NCBI RefSeq assembly: GCF_032118995.1
Contig: NC_092662.1
Span: 4,216,001-4,280,000 of the forward strand
Length of the DNA: 64,000 nucleotides
Direction of reading: 5' to 3'
Source of the DNA: Asterias amurensis
Taxonomy: Eukaryota; Echinodermata; Asteroidea; Forcipulatida; Asteriidae
A program made the translations under genes and the position numbers. Positions 12,901 to 24,699 of this stretch are shown here, piece after piece. The first letter of the stretch is position 1. Each line of letters begins with the position of its first letter. Below the pieces are notes generated by a model. The model was not told where the DNA came from. It made no database searches and saw only the letters and a program-made list of their open reading frames with translations.

Positions 12901-13173
12901 AGTCTACATGTATGGTGTAACCTCCGTAAAACATATCTGGAATTGATCTTCCATATACTGTGGCGTGCCAAAGCTGCTGACGTTTGCTGTAAGTTATTCC
13001 AGGATTTGTTGGGAGAGCCGTTGTTTGAGTACTTTATCCCGAGGCCGCTTGGGGGAAAATAAGCAGCGAACGGCCCGGTGTTTTTAACCTCACCGGACCC
13101 CGCGGGCCAGCCGTGGTGATTGACACTCACTCAACTTCACCCGGGCAGCCTGCAGCGGACTTCCCCCTCCACG
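9972..13173. other. intergenic DNA upstream of the protease gene
   Basis: Holds repeats of the ggtaacaccatgtg family (10570-10700 and 12187-12310), an E-family copy (11702-11855) and a fragment resembling SINE-e near 11276-11420. The 150 bp before 13174 is GC-rich and is the likely 5' leader of the protease gene. Nothing else is recognised. Confidence 0.5.
11702..11855. mobile_element. Fold-back element family E copy
   Basis: Starts acccaatttctaagcag, carries gagcaggataccagtcac and ends ctctatgacattgggccc. It gives the ordinary centre of this family, which is replaced in the copy at 53801-54007. Confidence 0.6.
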
Positions 13174-16100
13174 ATGAGGATTTCTGCGTCTGCCTTCCTT
13201 TTGTTCACGGACTTTTTACTGTCATTCGTCTTCAGATTTGGACATGGATTTTTCAACCGTGAGTACAGAATGTTCTCCTTTCAAATGTGGTATAAAGTTA
13301 GCTTAGCTGCTGAGTAATTTGTCCAAAGCTTGATCAAATTCCCCTTTAATGTTCCCGGAAGACGGCGGGGGTTTTACTTTAGTGAACGGGTTCTCCCTCG
13401 TCATTATGAGTCTTGAAAATCCATGCTGTGACGATCACATACATGTATATTAGATTTTTAAACGTGTATGTGATCGTGTTACCCGACCAATATTGAGGTG
13501 TTCTTTCCTCCATGCCCGGACCTAGTCGGTGTAGCCTTGGATCTTTTGTAAAGGCGGCATAAGACATGCAGAATTTGTTTTCCGAATTGTCTCAGACAGA
13601 GAAGGTTTCGAGAACTTCAATAGTGTCTCAGTAAAATGCTGCCCTTTCAAATCAATGCTTATATTCGTTGTTTTGCTGGTGAGAAAAGAAAAAAACGCTG
13701 AATGCAAATTTTACTTGTTTAAAATTTTGACTACTCAGTTGTCTTTAATTTGACTTAAAGCTGTTATTATTATTATCATTAAAAAAGTATAATACTTGGG
13801 TTTAACCAAAAACAAATCATTAGACGCATTAGATTTTATTGGAATTTCACCTTATAAGTTCGACCTCTTGAATAACAAAATTACCCTTAGTTTGACCTGA
13901 GACAATTATTATCAGATTTCCTTGTTTTGTTTATACTGTGCTCAAGGAAGCTGTTACCGGGTTTTCCTTATCCGAAATTATATTAAGCATTGCCAAAGAA
14001 AACAATGCGTTTTGTTTGAGGGCGAAAGTCCAACACTGTAGTGCCAGAGACTACAATTGTGTCCATAATAATCCGTGGTTCGACAATTAATTAATCCGTA
14101 ATCACGGATTGACAATCCGTTTTTATGATTTGACAGTCCGTTATTTTGGATTGATGGTCCGTTATTACGGTTGGACAAACCGTTATTACGAGTCCGTTTG
14201 TTATTATTGTCAAATCGGGAACATTTTATTGCCAAATCAGGCACTCGGTATAATAACGGTTTATAGTTTACGGATAGAATCGTCTTTGATGCCACTTACG
14301 GCTTTTCGTACTTATGAGAAATCCAAAACCTAGAAGCTTGAAACAAAATGTTGTTTTACGATGTTTGATACCCTGCGTTCCACGAAGGTCGTCAAAATAA
14401 AGAGCCGGCGTAAATCCTACAGCTGGCTGGGGTCACCGTGAGAGGTCAATCAAATACAGGTGGATTTTCAGTCACGAGTCGCTACCGGGACTCAACTTCT
14501 GCAGCTGGCTATATCGCTGAGAATTGCGAAGGTCTTCAAAACATGCTAAGCAGGGGTTAATACCAGATACGTGGGGACCCCGTAAACCTGCTTAAAGGAT
14601 TCGGGTACTTTTTGAAAATGTCCACAGATTTACATTAAACTTACAGGGTTTGAAGATAATGACAGTGGAAAGCTTCCCTTCAAATATTACTAACTAAGGT
14701 TGTGTAGTTTTTGAGATATGAGTAAAACAAGTCACAAAATAATTTTGGTCTCATGAGACCAAAATTATTTTAGCATGTAAAATCCCCTTAACCAGTTATG
14801 ATATTATACCAAAACCATAGCATAACTGGTTAAAGGAACACGTTGCCTTGGATCGGACGAGTTGGTCTATAAAAAGCGTTTGTAACCCTTTTTTATAAAA
14901 TGCATATGGTTGGAAAGATGTTTTAAAAGTAAAATACAATGATCCACACAAGTTTGCCTCAAAATTGCGTGGTTTTCCTTTTACTGTGCGAACTAACACG
15001 GTCGGCCATTTATGGGAGTCAAAAGTTTGACTCCCATAAATGGCCGACCGTGTTAGTCGACGACGTAAAAGGAAAACCGTGCAATTTCGAGGCATGTTTG
15101 TGTGGATCATCGTATTCTACTTTTACAACGTCTTTCTACCCATATTATGCATTTTACAAAAAACGGTTACAAATGCTTTTCAAAGACCAACTCGACCCGA
15201 TCCAAGGCAACGTGTTCCTTGAATACTTTTTTACATGCTAAAACTGAGACGAAAATTATTACTTTTACTCATTTCTCAAAAACCACAGCACCTCAGTAAG
15301 TAAAATTTCAAGGGAAGCTTTCTACTATCATAATCTTCAAACTGTGTAAATTTAATGTAAATCTGTGGATATTGTGTTTTTTGTTAGGAAAATTATTACT
15401 TAGTAAGCACTGTAGGCATGACTGTATAGGCCTACCTAGTTTGGCTGGAGACGTTCTTAAGGAGAATCAAAATGGCATAATAGCCCTTGGTGTCAATGTT
15501 AGAGACTCACAATGATACACCAAAATGACTTTGTAAACATTGGAAAATAAATAAACACGGACTTTCTACAGACTGTATACATCTGTCAAGACTGCACTTT
15601 CTTAGACCGTGAACCCCGTGGCCTGACTTGACTGACCTTATTATTTATCAATGGGGTTGATTTCTACATCACAACATGGAGGTAGAGCATAACTCCTCCA
15701 AGATTGCTCGATCAAAACGATGCTTAAATGGTTTAGGTGATTAGATCAACTTATTTCGATTGTATTGTCAACGCAGTTACTGAATGAATTCCCTGCATTG
15801 GCGCATTATATTTCTTGATTTATTGAAGTAATTTATTTATGTGGTGACAAACAAGTGTGCCTATATATTTATGGCATGGCTTATATCAACTGACAAACTT
15901 TTTTCACCGGGTTATATGTCTAGACGCTTTTCCCGTAGAGATTAGCTATTCTCACAAAACTCTGAAGGACCGCTGTTTTCAGCTTATTCCAGTTATATTG
16001 GGTAGGCATGCCGTCGATTTCAGCAAATTCTTCTTAACTTAGGATTAATCTTAGGAGTCAGGACGAGTTCAGTTCCGTATCTGAAGACGTTAGGACGAAT

Positions 16101-19100
16101 TGAACCCAATTCGTAGCGTTTCGTGAAATCGGCTGCAGGGCGACCCTAATGACTACTCGACTATATAGTCGCACCTCAATAATAGTCGCTACTACGACAC
16201 TTGTCCAAGGCCAGTCCCCAACGCGAGAGTCGTCACAGTTATAGTTATTCTGATTTAGTGATTGTCTGTAACTGTTAAAGGCAGTGGACGCTACTGGTAT
16301 TTACTCAACAATAGTTATCAGCTTTAAACCTTACTTGGTAACGAGTAATGGGGAGAGGTTGATAGTATAACACATTATGAGAAACGGCTCCCCCTGAAGT
16401 GACATAGTTTTCGAGAAAGAAGTAATTTTCCATGAATTTGATTAAGAGACCTCAAGTTAAGAATTTGAGGTCTCGAAATCAAGCATCTGAAAGCACACAA
16501 CTTCGTGTGACAAGGGTGTTGTTTTTTTTCTCTTTCATAGTTATCTCGCAACGGCGTCGACCAATCGAGCTAAAATTTTCACAGGTTTGTTATTTTATGC
16601 ATATTTTGAGTCAGTGTCTTTAAGGTCTATGTGGGTCGGTTGAACATAGCTGATGCACAGTGTCTGCCAAGGGCCCTAAATGCGGATTGCGCAAACAAGG
16701 GAGGGGTAACTTCCCCTGACGGTTCGGTCTGGTTCCCTGTATCCTACCCCACCCCTACCCACAATGTATGACGACAAATCAGCTATAGTGCGTAGGAGAA
16801 TTTTGCCGAGTTCCTTTTTTGAGCCCAAAGGGTTTACATGATGCACATTCATTAAATGCAAATCAAAACCGCCATTCGAAAGCATAAACATTCCTATGGT
16901 AAAAACGAAGGGAAATCTTTGCCTTATTTTTGTTACAGCAATCGAAATAATTATCAGTGATTTGTGGGGTCATCTCAAATGCTATTTCCTCAACTTAGCA
17001 ACACTACGAATTGGCAATATTTCTCAGCAGTTTAAAGCAGATTGAAGAAAATGTTCGATAGTTGCCAAACATTTACTTTATTTTCAACATTTTCAAAATT
17101 TAATCAAAAACTGTTTTCAAAGGAAGCGAATCCCTTTCAATGACCCCGGTAACATCCGCCGGGTATATCCAACATGCTGAAGAAGTGAATAGCCGTGGTT
17201 TGATATAAACGGCTGTTGGATTCACTCATCTTAAGAGATTTGAACTGTTTCCTGTCTATGACCAAAATTAAGTAAAACGGAGCGGGGATTTTGTTTTAAG
17301 TTGAAGGACAAAGAGAGATAAAACAAATTGCAGTAAGATTGTCAGACTTATCTACCGGTTAAGTGGTCAAGCAAATGAAGGCGTATACTATATCCAAAGC
17401 TGCAGACCCTTGTTCGGGTCAAACTTAAACACAGTGGACACTATTGGTAACTGTCAAAAACCAGTCTTGTCACTTGGTGTAACTCAGCATTATGTATAAA
17501 AAAAAAACCTGTGAAAAAGGAGCTCGATTGGCCGTCGAAGTTGCGAGATAACTATGAAAGAAAAAAACACGAAGTTGTGTGCTTTCAGATGCTTGTTTTC
17601 GAGACCTCAAATTCTAAATCTGAGGTCTCGAAATCTAATTCGTGGGAAATTACTTCTTTCTCAAAAACTACGTTACTTCAGGGGGAGCTGTTTATCACAA
17701 TGTTTTATACTATCAACCTCTCCCCATTACTAGTTACCAAGTAAGGTTTTACGCAAATAATTATTTTGAGTAATTACCAATAGTGTCCACTGCCTTTTAG
17801 TAGGTCATGGGGGACGCATTTTTTTTCTGGAATTGCCATCCTAAACAATGGTCATGATTTTTTATTTCAGGATTCCCTCTTTTGAATCAATTTGGAAGAA
17901 CCAAAATTCCCTATTGAAAAGCACTACGACAGTGCTGGTAACCTTATTCTGGTTGGCCTAAGCATAATTTTGTCGTGCTTAGCTGCCTTTTGTGTTTAAG
18001 CAGCTCTTTGAAATTAGACCCCAGGTGTGGCCGAGCCCACTAATGACACGGTCTAATTAAGCTGGGCGGCATGCTTGTATCCCTCAGCGATAAATTAATC
18101 ATGGAAACAGTTTGAAACATCTTTCTGTATTAAATATCATCGGGAAATCAATTTAGAAAGCCTTCTTGGTGGAGGCCTATGGGGGTGAAGCCACATTAAA
18201 CATTCATAGGTAACTAGATTAGACTCAACTTAAAGGCACTGGACACTATTAGGAATTGCTCAAAATAATTGTTAGCTACAAACTTACTTTGCAACAAGCA
18301 GAATCTCCTGTCATACGTACTAGTCTTGGCCCAAGACGTCAGTGATCGATAGCTGAGTGTACTACGCTCAGTTGTAAATCGCATTAGCGCACTCTCTAGT
18401 GTGATTTAACCAACTTGACTGGCTAATTATGACTGTTGTCACACCGGCAAGGAATCACCGAATATTTGTATAAATATAATGCATTAACCATTCCACTTTC
18501 CCGCTTTTATATCTTATTGGATTTTTTTAATTATTATTTAGGTCTTATTGAATACCAATTTTCTTAATGTTTCCACAGCTTTCTGTCCAGACTACCGCGA
18601 CTTTCCTAACGGTTTCATCAAGTACAAGGGTTTACCCCAAGGGACGTCTACGTTCTACAGCCAGGCCCAACTGGTAAACGGTGTACAGAAACTCTACAAA
18701 TGCCACCGAGGGTTTATTCTTAAAGGTCCTGCTACCTCAAAGTGCTCCAGCGGAAAATGGTCCACGAAAAAACCGAAATGTATTCCATGTAAGTGTTAAG
18801 GGAACAGTCGGATACTTTATGAAATGTAATTTTAACAGGTCGGTTACCCAGTGTAGTCTCGGTGCAAGACTCTCTTGTTTTGATTTGCCAAGTTTCCCTT
18901 CTTACTACAAATATTCCGCGCGAGCGGGCGCTACCATCTACCAATCGAGCGCCCTCTTGCAAGGTAAAGGACAGGCTTTATGTCATATCTACGTCGAATT
19001 TAACTACGAATGTCCAGAATTATGAAAGCCATTTGGAAATGATGCGAGTTCAAAGTGTGATTGGACGTGGGCTCAAACGGCATTCACGGGCCTCGAAGTG

Positions 19101-22100
19101 TGATGTCAGATGTTCAGGCTAGAAGTGGGGGTGGGGTGGGGGGGGGGCACATACTTGATAATTAGGGATCGAACGTCCCCATGCCACTTGGCTCCCCTTG
19201 TTACATCACTAGTCTACATGTGCGAGGGGCGTAATATGTTACACGTCCTTTTCCTTAGACCCGACCATAGCAAAAAGAACCGCAGTGATGTCTCGCAGTA
19301 AGCAACTATTTTAAAATTTTCTTTTGGACAATCATGGTTTTAATTTAACACACTATTTTAATCTTCAGCACCGTGCCCAAGACTCCAGCCCACGGTGAAT
19401 AACTACGACAGCGTGTTATACTCGAGGGATCCAAAGGGTGACGGGAACTATCATCACGGCACCGTGGCACAAGTCTACTGCATCACCGGCACAACCCTAG
19501 TTAAAGAGGGGCAGGGTTCGACGACGTGCACGGCCGGGTCGTGGCTACCGTCTATACCGCTCTGTCTCACCAGGGAGACGCTAACCGCTGATGCTGACCC
19601 TATGAATTCAGAAAGTAAATAATATTTTTGATTTCCTTGGTCAGCTTTTATAGTAAGGTTTGCGTTGACACCATGTAAAAATCTCTCGTGTGATAAGTGC
19701 TGGATCTGAGAAGAGCGGTGTGCTCTGACCGTCTTAAAGACAATGGACACTATTTCGCACTTGGTGTATCTCACCATATGCATAAAATAACAAACCTGTG
19801 AAAATTTGAGCTCGATTGGTCGTCGGAGATGCGAGATAACTATAAAAGAAAAAAACACCCTTGTCACACGAAGTTGTGTGCTTTCAGATGCTTGATTTCG
19901 AGACATAAAACTCTGAACTTGAGGTCTCGAAATCAAATTCGTGGAAAATTACTTCTTTCTCGAAAACTACTTCACTTCAGAGGGAGCCGTTTCTCAAAAT
20001 GTTTTATACTATCAACCTCTCCCCATTAATCGGTACCAAGTGAGGTTTTATGCTGATCATTATTTTGAGTAATTACCAACAGTGTCCACTGCCTTTAAGC
20101 AAAACACTGACCGAGAAACGTCTAGCAGTCCATAACCAGAGATGTTTTCACATGGTGTCTGTCCTACCTAGATATGTGTGTGAACTACCGTAGCTCTGGG
20201 ATGTACAACATTTTTGTCGCAATCTTACTGAAACATTGCTGTTTGGTTTCTGTCTTCCCCAGATATGTGTGAGCTACCGTAGCTCTTGTCTGGGATGTAC
20301 AACATTTTTGTCGCAATCTTACTGAAACATTGCTGTTTGGTTTCTGTCTTCCCCAGATATGTGTGAGCTACCGTAGCTCTTGTCTGGGGTGTACAACATT
20401 TTTGGCGCAATCTTACTGAAACGTTGTTTGGTTTCTGTCTTACCGCAAATCTTGTCTAGAATGCACAACATTTTTGGCGCAATCTTACTTGAAACATTGT
20501 TGTTTGGTTTATGTCTTACCGTAAATCTTGTCTAAGATGCACAACATTTTTGGCGCAATCTTACTGAAACATTGCTGTTTGGTTTCTGTCCTCCCCAGAT
20601 ATATGTGAGCTACCGAATCTGTTGTCTGGGATGTATCTGAACGACGCGGTGGACCCAGTGTCTGACGGAGCCCAGGTTGAGTACGAATGCTTCTCGTTTG
20701 CTGAGCGAGCCACCGATATCCCCGTACAGTGCTATCAGGGGGAGTGGTATCCTGACTCGCCAAAATGTGTGGAGAGTAAGAATTGATCGGTGGATTTATT
20801 TTTCTGACTTATTGATTGGGCAATAACTGCGAGCTTCTCTCCGAATCGGAGTACAATACACATTTTTGTGTGACGGGCATGTGGCTTATTTTGTGTGACG
20901 GGCATGTGGCTTATTTTACTTGTTTGTAAAATGTTCTTTTGTTTGAAACCACCCGAGTAATGTAACTATTGCACACATCGATGTAAGGGGTATAAAACCA
21001 AAAAAGTAGTGTTCGTTGACCACGATGCAAATTTGACATACACCTCTTTCTCGAAAAATCCATTGCTCTTTAGCAATTATTTTGAGTAATTACCATTAGT
21101 GTCCAGTGCCTTTAAATTATTTTGTTGTTATCAACACAGCTATTTATTTTTACGATTTTACCCAACCAGAGAGTTGTGAGATTCCCTCGACCCCTCATTA
21201 CGTTGTGATATCCACCGAGCTGGACGGGAACAAGTTGGCACACGGGCACCATCTACAGTTCGAGTGCGAGAAGGGGTACCGTCTGGCAGAGGGTGACTGG
21301 GAGATACGATGTGTCTTCGGTGAATGGTTCGGAAACATCCCCAGATGTGAACTAGGTAAAGAAGACATCAAAATCAACCACAAGGGCCCAGTTTCATGGC
21401 TCTGCTTAATAAACTGTAAAAAAAAAAAAAAAAAATCGGTGCTTACTGAAGCAGGGAAATCCGCGCTTATACGTCAAGGGATTTTTTTGCACAAGGAGTT
21501 TCAAAATGACGCAGTATGTGGGAAAAACCTGTCTGAGTGTCTCTTTGTTCAACATCTCTTTAAAGCAAGAGTGTATGTGAGAGACGCAGAAAATCTGGTT
21601 TCACGCTCGAAGATTCTGAAAGGATGAGCTAGGTCAGACACACATTGGCACCTTTACCATGAAAATATGTGAAAGGATGAGCTAGGTCAGACACACATTG
21701 GCACCTTTACCATGACAATATGTGTAGATAAAGCCAGTGGAATAGCTACAGAACTATGGTGGGAAAGAGGTTGTAATGTACTTTTTTTATTTGGCCACAG
21801 ATTCCACTCACGACTTCTCGTCGTGCGGCGTTGCAGGCGACACCTCCCCGATCAGAGGACGTGTAATCGGGGGCATTGACTCACGGGAGGCGGCGTGGCC
21901 CTGGCAGGCCGGAATCTACTGGCAACGAGATGACGGGTCGGTATGTATACATTTGTTGCCTTGTATAGACATGGAAATACTAAAATTAAGTCAACGGCCA
22001 TAGCCCTCGCTGCAGAGTATCAAATCTCAGGCCTAACTTCTTTGCCAATTTCTCCTCATTTTCAGTGGTTTTTCTTTTGCGGCGGGACGTTGGTGAATCA

Positions 22101-24183
22101 GAGTTGGGTTTTATCCGCCGCTCATTGCTTCGGTTATGACGAAGACATCTCTAGACTGGAGGTTCGACTTGGTAAGATGAAGTTGGGTATAGATTCGGCC
22201 AATGAGGACGCTAGGAGTGAGGTGGGAAAGTATCATCACATACATTATAAGACACCTAGGATTATGTCTATGGTGTCATCTCTATAAATTATATTGTCTG
22301 GCGCCGCCACTGCATGTTTTTTGCCTCATGATACCATGATTGTCTCACAAATCCACTTTAATGTCATTATTTTCGAACATTATTTTGACTCAATGTTAAT
22401 GCCCTTTCTATTCTTCGGCTTATGTATCGGCCTGAACAGGGAACCGGGAACTGACATTTTTGTAGGGCAGGTTTTCACGCATTGTGGAGATTGGTAATTG
22501 AAACAGCAGTATTACTGACAAGTTGATCGTAATGGGTATGGACAGTGAACAATATATTGGTCAATAGTGTATGTCTGTGCGGTGTCTAGTTTCGAAAAGT
22601 AACAGCATTCTGTTAGTATCAACACCATGTCTAATATACTGAGTCTGGTTGATGCAATGTACATGTACAGTGTACGTCTTCCCTCATGCGAATAAAGACA
22701 GGGGACCAGTCTAAGGTACCATCTGGCCCATGCAAATGGGTAGACTGGGACCCCGTCTGTATCCGCATCGAAGTGTGACGTCAGATGTTCAGGCCAGCCA
22801 ATGGGTTGACAACTTACTGCGCATGTGTCTGTATTACATTCCGTTTGAGTGAACAGCATATGATAACCATCTAATTTGCTTTTTTATAAAACTTACTGTT
22901 GTATAAACTACAAGTTCTTCCTAATTGTGCCAGGAATCACCAATCGAAAAACCGACCACGGTACCTACAGAGAGCAGAAGTTTAACATCGATGGACTCTA
23001 TATTCCAAAACAACACGATTTCATCTATTTCGACTACGACATTGCCCTACTCCACCTCTCTGAACCCGCCGTGTTCAACACGTTCGTTAGGACCGTGTGC
23101 TTGCCAGACGTACCGGCACCAGACGATGACGTCGGTAAGTATAAATTATGACCCAAGCATTCTTATTGGTTACTCTACAACACGTGATTTTAGGTTTGAT
23201 GAATCCGGAGAGCCGGTGGTGAATTTAAGGGCTTTGAGTCTGCTGAGTGCCATTTAACCACAATGTAGACTTGTGGACAAGTCGTTAAATCGGCCCCTAG
23301 CGCTGAGATAGTGCTCTCGCGAGATCACTGCTCTCGCGCGTACTCTCAGCGCGTGGGGCCGATTTAACGACTTGTCCACAAGTCTAACACAATGTTGCAA
23401 ACACTTAAAACATTTAGCCTAAGGGACATGTCACACTAGTAGGCAGTTACATCAACCAGTTCCAGACAATCTCCATGAAATGAAATTCATTCACATTTTA
23501 ATATTCTTGGTGATCGTAAGACATTGATTGAAAAATTTACCCATGTGCTACCGAAGTGGTCATGTATGCACTGCATTTGGTTGCCTCCAAGTTGCCTCGT
23601 GTGACATGGCCTTGTATTTATTTAGGAAAGTTTTACTGTCTGCAAATTAAAATGATGTGTGAGCTATTTAAAAACAATTTAGCGGTGATTATAATTTCTA
23701 GTAACTGGTTGTTTACAATTCTCAGATCGGCTGATTGAAGTTGATGAGTTTGCCATGGTCCTTGGATGGGGACACAGCTCCCCCGTCCCGGCCAACAGCA
23801 GCAGGGGAAACAACTTCGAAGACGCCTTGCAGCAGCTCGAAATGCCCCTCCGTACTGACTCCACCTGCACCAACAGCCTGATCAGCATAGGCGAGGAGCC
23901 GGACCAGTACACCGAGCACATGTTCTGCGCTGGATACAATCGAAAACAACGGGATGCATGTTTCGGGGACTCTGGTGGGCCACTCATGAGGCGCGTCGTG
24001 CCACCCTTGCCCGGAGAGACTGACTGGCGATGGGTGCAGATCGGCATCGTGAGCTCGGGCAAGGGTTGCGCTGTGAAGGGACAATTTGCGTTTTTCACTC
24101 ATGTGCCCAAGTTGATGGGGTGGTTGGACTCGGTCATGAAGGGGAATCATACGCCATCTGCACATGACATGTATCTAGTATGA
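13174..24183 (+). CDS. secreted four-CCP trypsin-like serine protease, 9 exons
   Basis: Exons 13174-13258, 18579-18788, 19369-19614, 20599-20775, 21170-21355, 21801-21940, 22066-22171, 22934-23134 and 23726-24183 all have AG/GT borders and join in frame to 602 residues. Exon 1 encodes a hydrophobic signal peptide. Exons 2-5 are symmetrical phase 1-1 exons, each one CCP/sushi module with four Cys. Exons 6-9 encode the protease: activation site R322/V323-I-G-G, His367 (AAHC), Asp419 (DIALL) and Ser533 (GDSGGP). Asp527, at the chymotrypsin-189 position, predicts trypsin-like cleavage after Arg/Lys. Cys310 before the activation site probably tethers the CCP chain to the protease. The usual Trp215 is Ser (VSSGKGC). 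The layout resembles MASP/C1s or Limulus factor C tails without CUB, EGF or VWA modules, so a complement- or clotting-type role is inference. Confidence 0.9.
14592..15391. mobile_element. MITE family D copy, interrupted by a family C element
   Basis: The left half begins TTAAaggattcgggtac and runs to cataactggTTAA at 14833. The right half resumes at about 15222 with tttttacatgctaaaactg and ends near aatctgtggatat. The gap is a complete family C element. It lies in intron 1 of the protease gene. Confidence 0.75.
14830..15221. mobile_element. MITE family C, fold-back, inserted in family D
   Basis: Ends are TTAAaggaacacgttgcc and ggcaacgtgttcctt. The centre is a long palindrome with arms aacacggtcggccatttatg and cataaatggccgaccgtgtt. 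The second copy is at 29614-30002. The right TTAA is slightly degraded here. Confidence 0.8.
16010..16142. mobile_element. Fold-back repeat, family F
   Basis: Starts ccgtcgatttcagcaaattc and ends gtttcgtgaaatcggctgc, enclosing gacgttaggacgaattg-type repeats. It lies in intron 1 of the protease gene. Confidence 0.5.
16274..16623. mobile_element. MITE family B copy
   Basis: Left end TTAAaggcagtggacgc, right end agtgtctTTAA, with the internal palindrome cctcaagttaagaatttgagg. It lies in intron 1 of the protease gene. Confidence 0.8.
17425..17800. mobile_element. MITE family B copy, opposite orientation
   Basis: Left end ttaaacacagtggacac; right end caatagtgtccactgcctt. The internal palindrome is gacctcaaattctaaatctg followed by aggtctcgaaatc. 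Confidence 0.8.
17929..18022. mobile_element. Family E fragment
   Basis: Contains ggtaaccttattctgg, cgtgcttagctgcc and the family right end cagctctttgaaattagaccc. Confidence 0.45.
18230..18305. mobile_element. MITE family B left-end fragment
   Basis: The sequence ttaaaggcactggacactat and caaaataattgttagc match the left end of B copies, then the match stops. Confidence 0.6.
19734..20098. mobile_element. MITE family B copy with TTAA at both ends
   Basis: Begins TTAAagacaatggacac and ends agtgtccactgcctTTAA. It lies in intron 3 of the protease gene, just before the exon-4 decoy array. Confidence 0.8.
20145..20640 (+). repeat. Tandem array duplicating the exon-4 splice acceptor
   Basis: Units of about 91-94 bp repeat the end of intron 3 plus the first bases of exon 4. 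Copies with an intact or near-intact acceptor put the first exon base at 20172, 20263 and 20357. Two further copies (about 20425-20540) have lost the ccccagatatgtgtgagc core. The true acceptor is at 20597-20598. Decoy copies read agctaccgtag, an in-frame stop in the protease frame, so using one would truncate the protein. Confidence 0.8.
21061..21116. mobile_element. MITE family B right-end fragment
   Basis: Ends with attattttgagtaattacc and gtgtccagtgcctTTAA. It lies 50 bp before exon 5 of the protease gene. Confidence 0.6.
21388..21490. mobile_element. Family E fragment
   Basis: Begins gggcccagtttcatggctctg, followed by an A-run and cggtgcttactgaagcaggg. It lies at the start of intron 5 of the protease gene. 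Confidence 0.4.
21618..21723 (+). repeat. Exact-length 53 bp tandem duplication
   Basis: Two head-to-tail copies starting gaaaggatgagctaggtcag differ at one visible base (gaaaatatgt against gacaatatgt). It lies in intron 5 of the protease gene. Confidence 0.85.
22600..22860. repeat. Dispersed repeat containing gaagtgtgacgtcagatg
   Basis: A segment with gaagtgtgacgtcagatgtt occurs here at about 22770, as gaagtgtgatgtcagatgtt near 19094 and in reverse near 26630. The surrounding ggaccagtctaagg and gtagactgggac are inverted. It lies in intron 7 of the protease gene. Confidence 0.5.
23265..23384. mobile_element. Palindromic hAT-like MITE
   Basis: Arms tagacttgtggacaagtcgt and acgacttgtccacaagtcta are perfect inverted repeats that extend through cggccc. 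Flanks are ccacaatg and acacaatg, an imperfect 8 bp target duplication as made by hAT transposases. It lies in intron 8 of the protease gene. Confidence 0.7.
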
Positions 24184-24289
24184 GCATGTATGTGGTTTAC
24201 CAGACAATACTTACACAGAGTATGACGCAAATCATGCTGCAGACATACCATGCCCGCTAGCATTTTGTTCTGCAGTTTAGAAATGCCAT

Positions 24290-24470
24290 CTTCAAATATT
24301 TTTCTGAATTATATTTTGAGGATTCTCTTTTTGGAATTGATTACGAACGAACCGGTTTTCATTTAAAATCTCCACGACAGTGGGTGTTTCGGAGTGCAGA
24401 AATGAACCTGCGACCTCCGGATTAACGTGCGACGCTCTATACCAACTGAGCTTTCTCTATGTTGGCAGTC
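24290..24470 (-). mobile_element. tRNA-headed SINE-c, minus strand
   Basis: Read on the minus strand it has agctcagttggtatagagcg, acgttaatccggaggtcg and ggttcat, a decayed tRNA-like head, then a body ending near 24300. A second copy of the body follows at 24500-24610, and related pieces lie near 17875-17950 and 39760-39850. Confidence 0.55.
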
Positions 24471-24699
24471 CGCATTTTTCTGCACATTTTTTCTGCAATC
24501 CTTAAAACATTTCCATATATCTTTTTTAAAGGTCTCCCGTTTTTTAATCGATTTAGAAGAAAAAAATGTTCCCCCCATTGACAAGCACTACGACCGTGGC
24601 AATTTCGTGGTGCAGATAACATTTGCTGGCGGTGTCTCTACTCCGTCAATCTTTTGTGCGTGGTGCTATAATATTCAGATACCAACAACATGTAAATGA

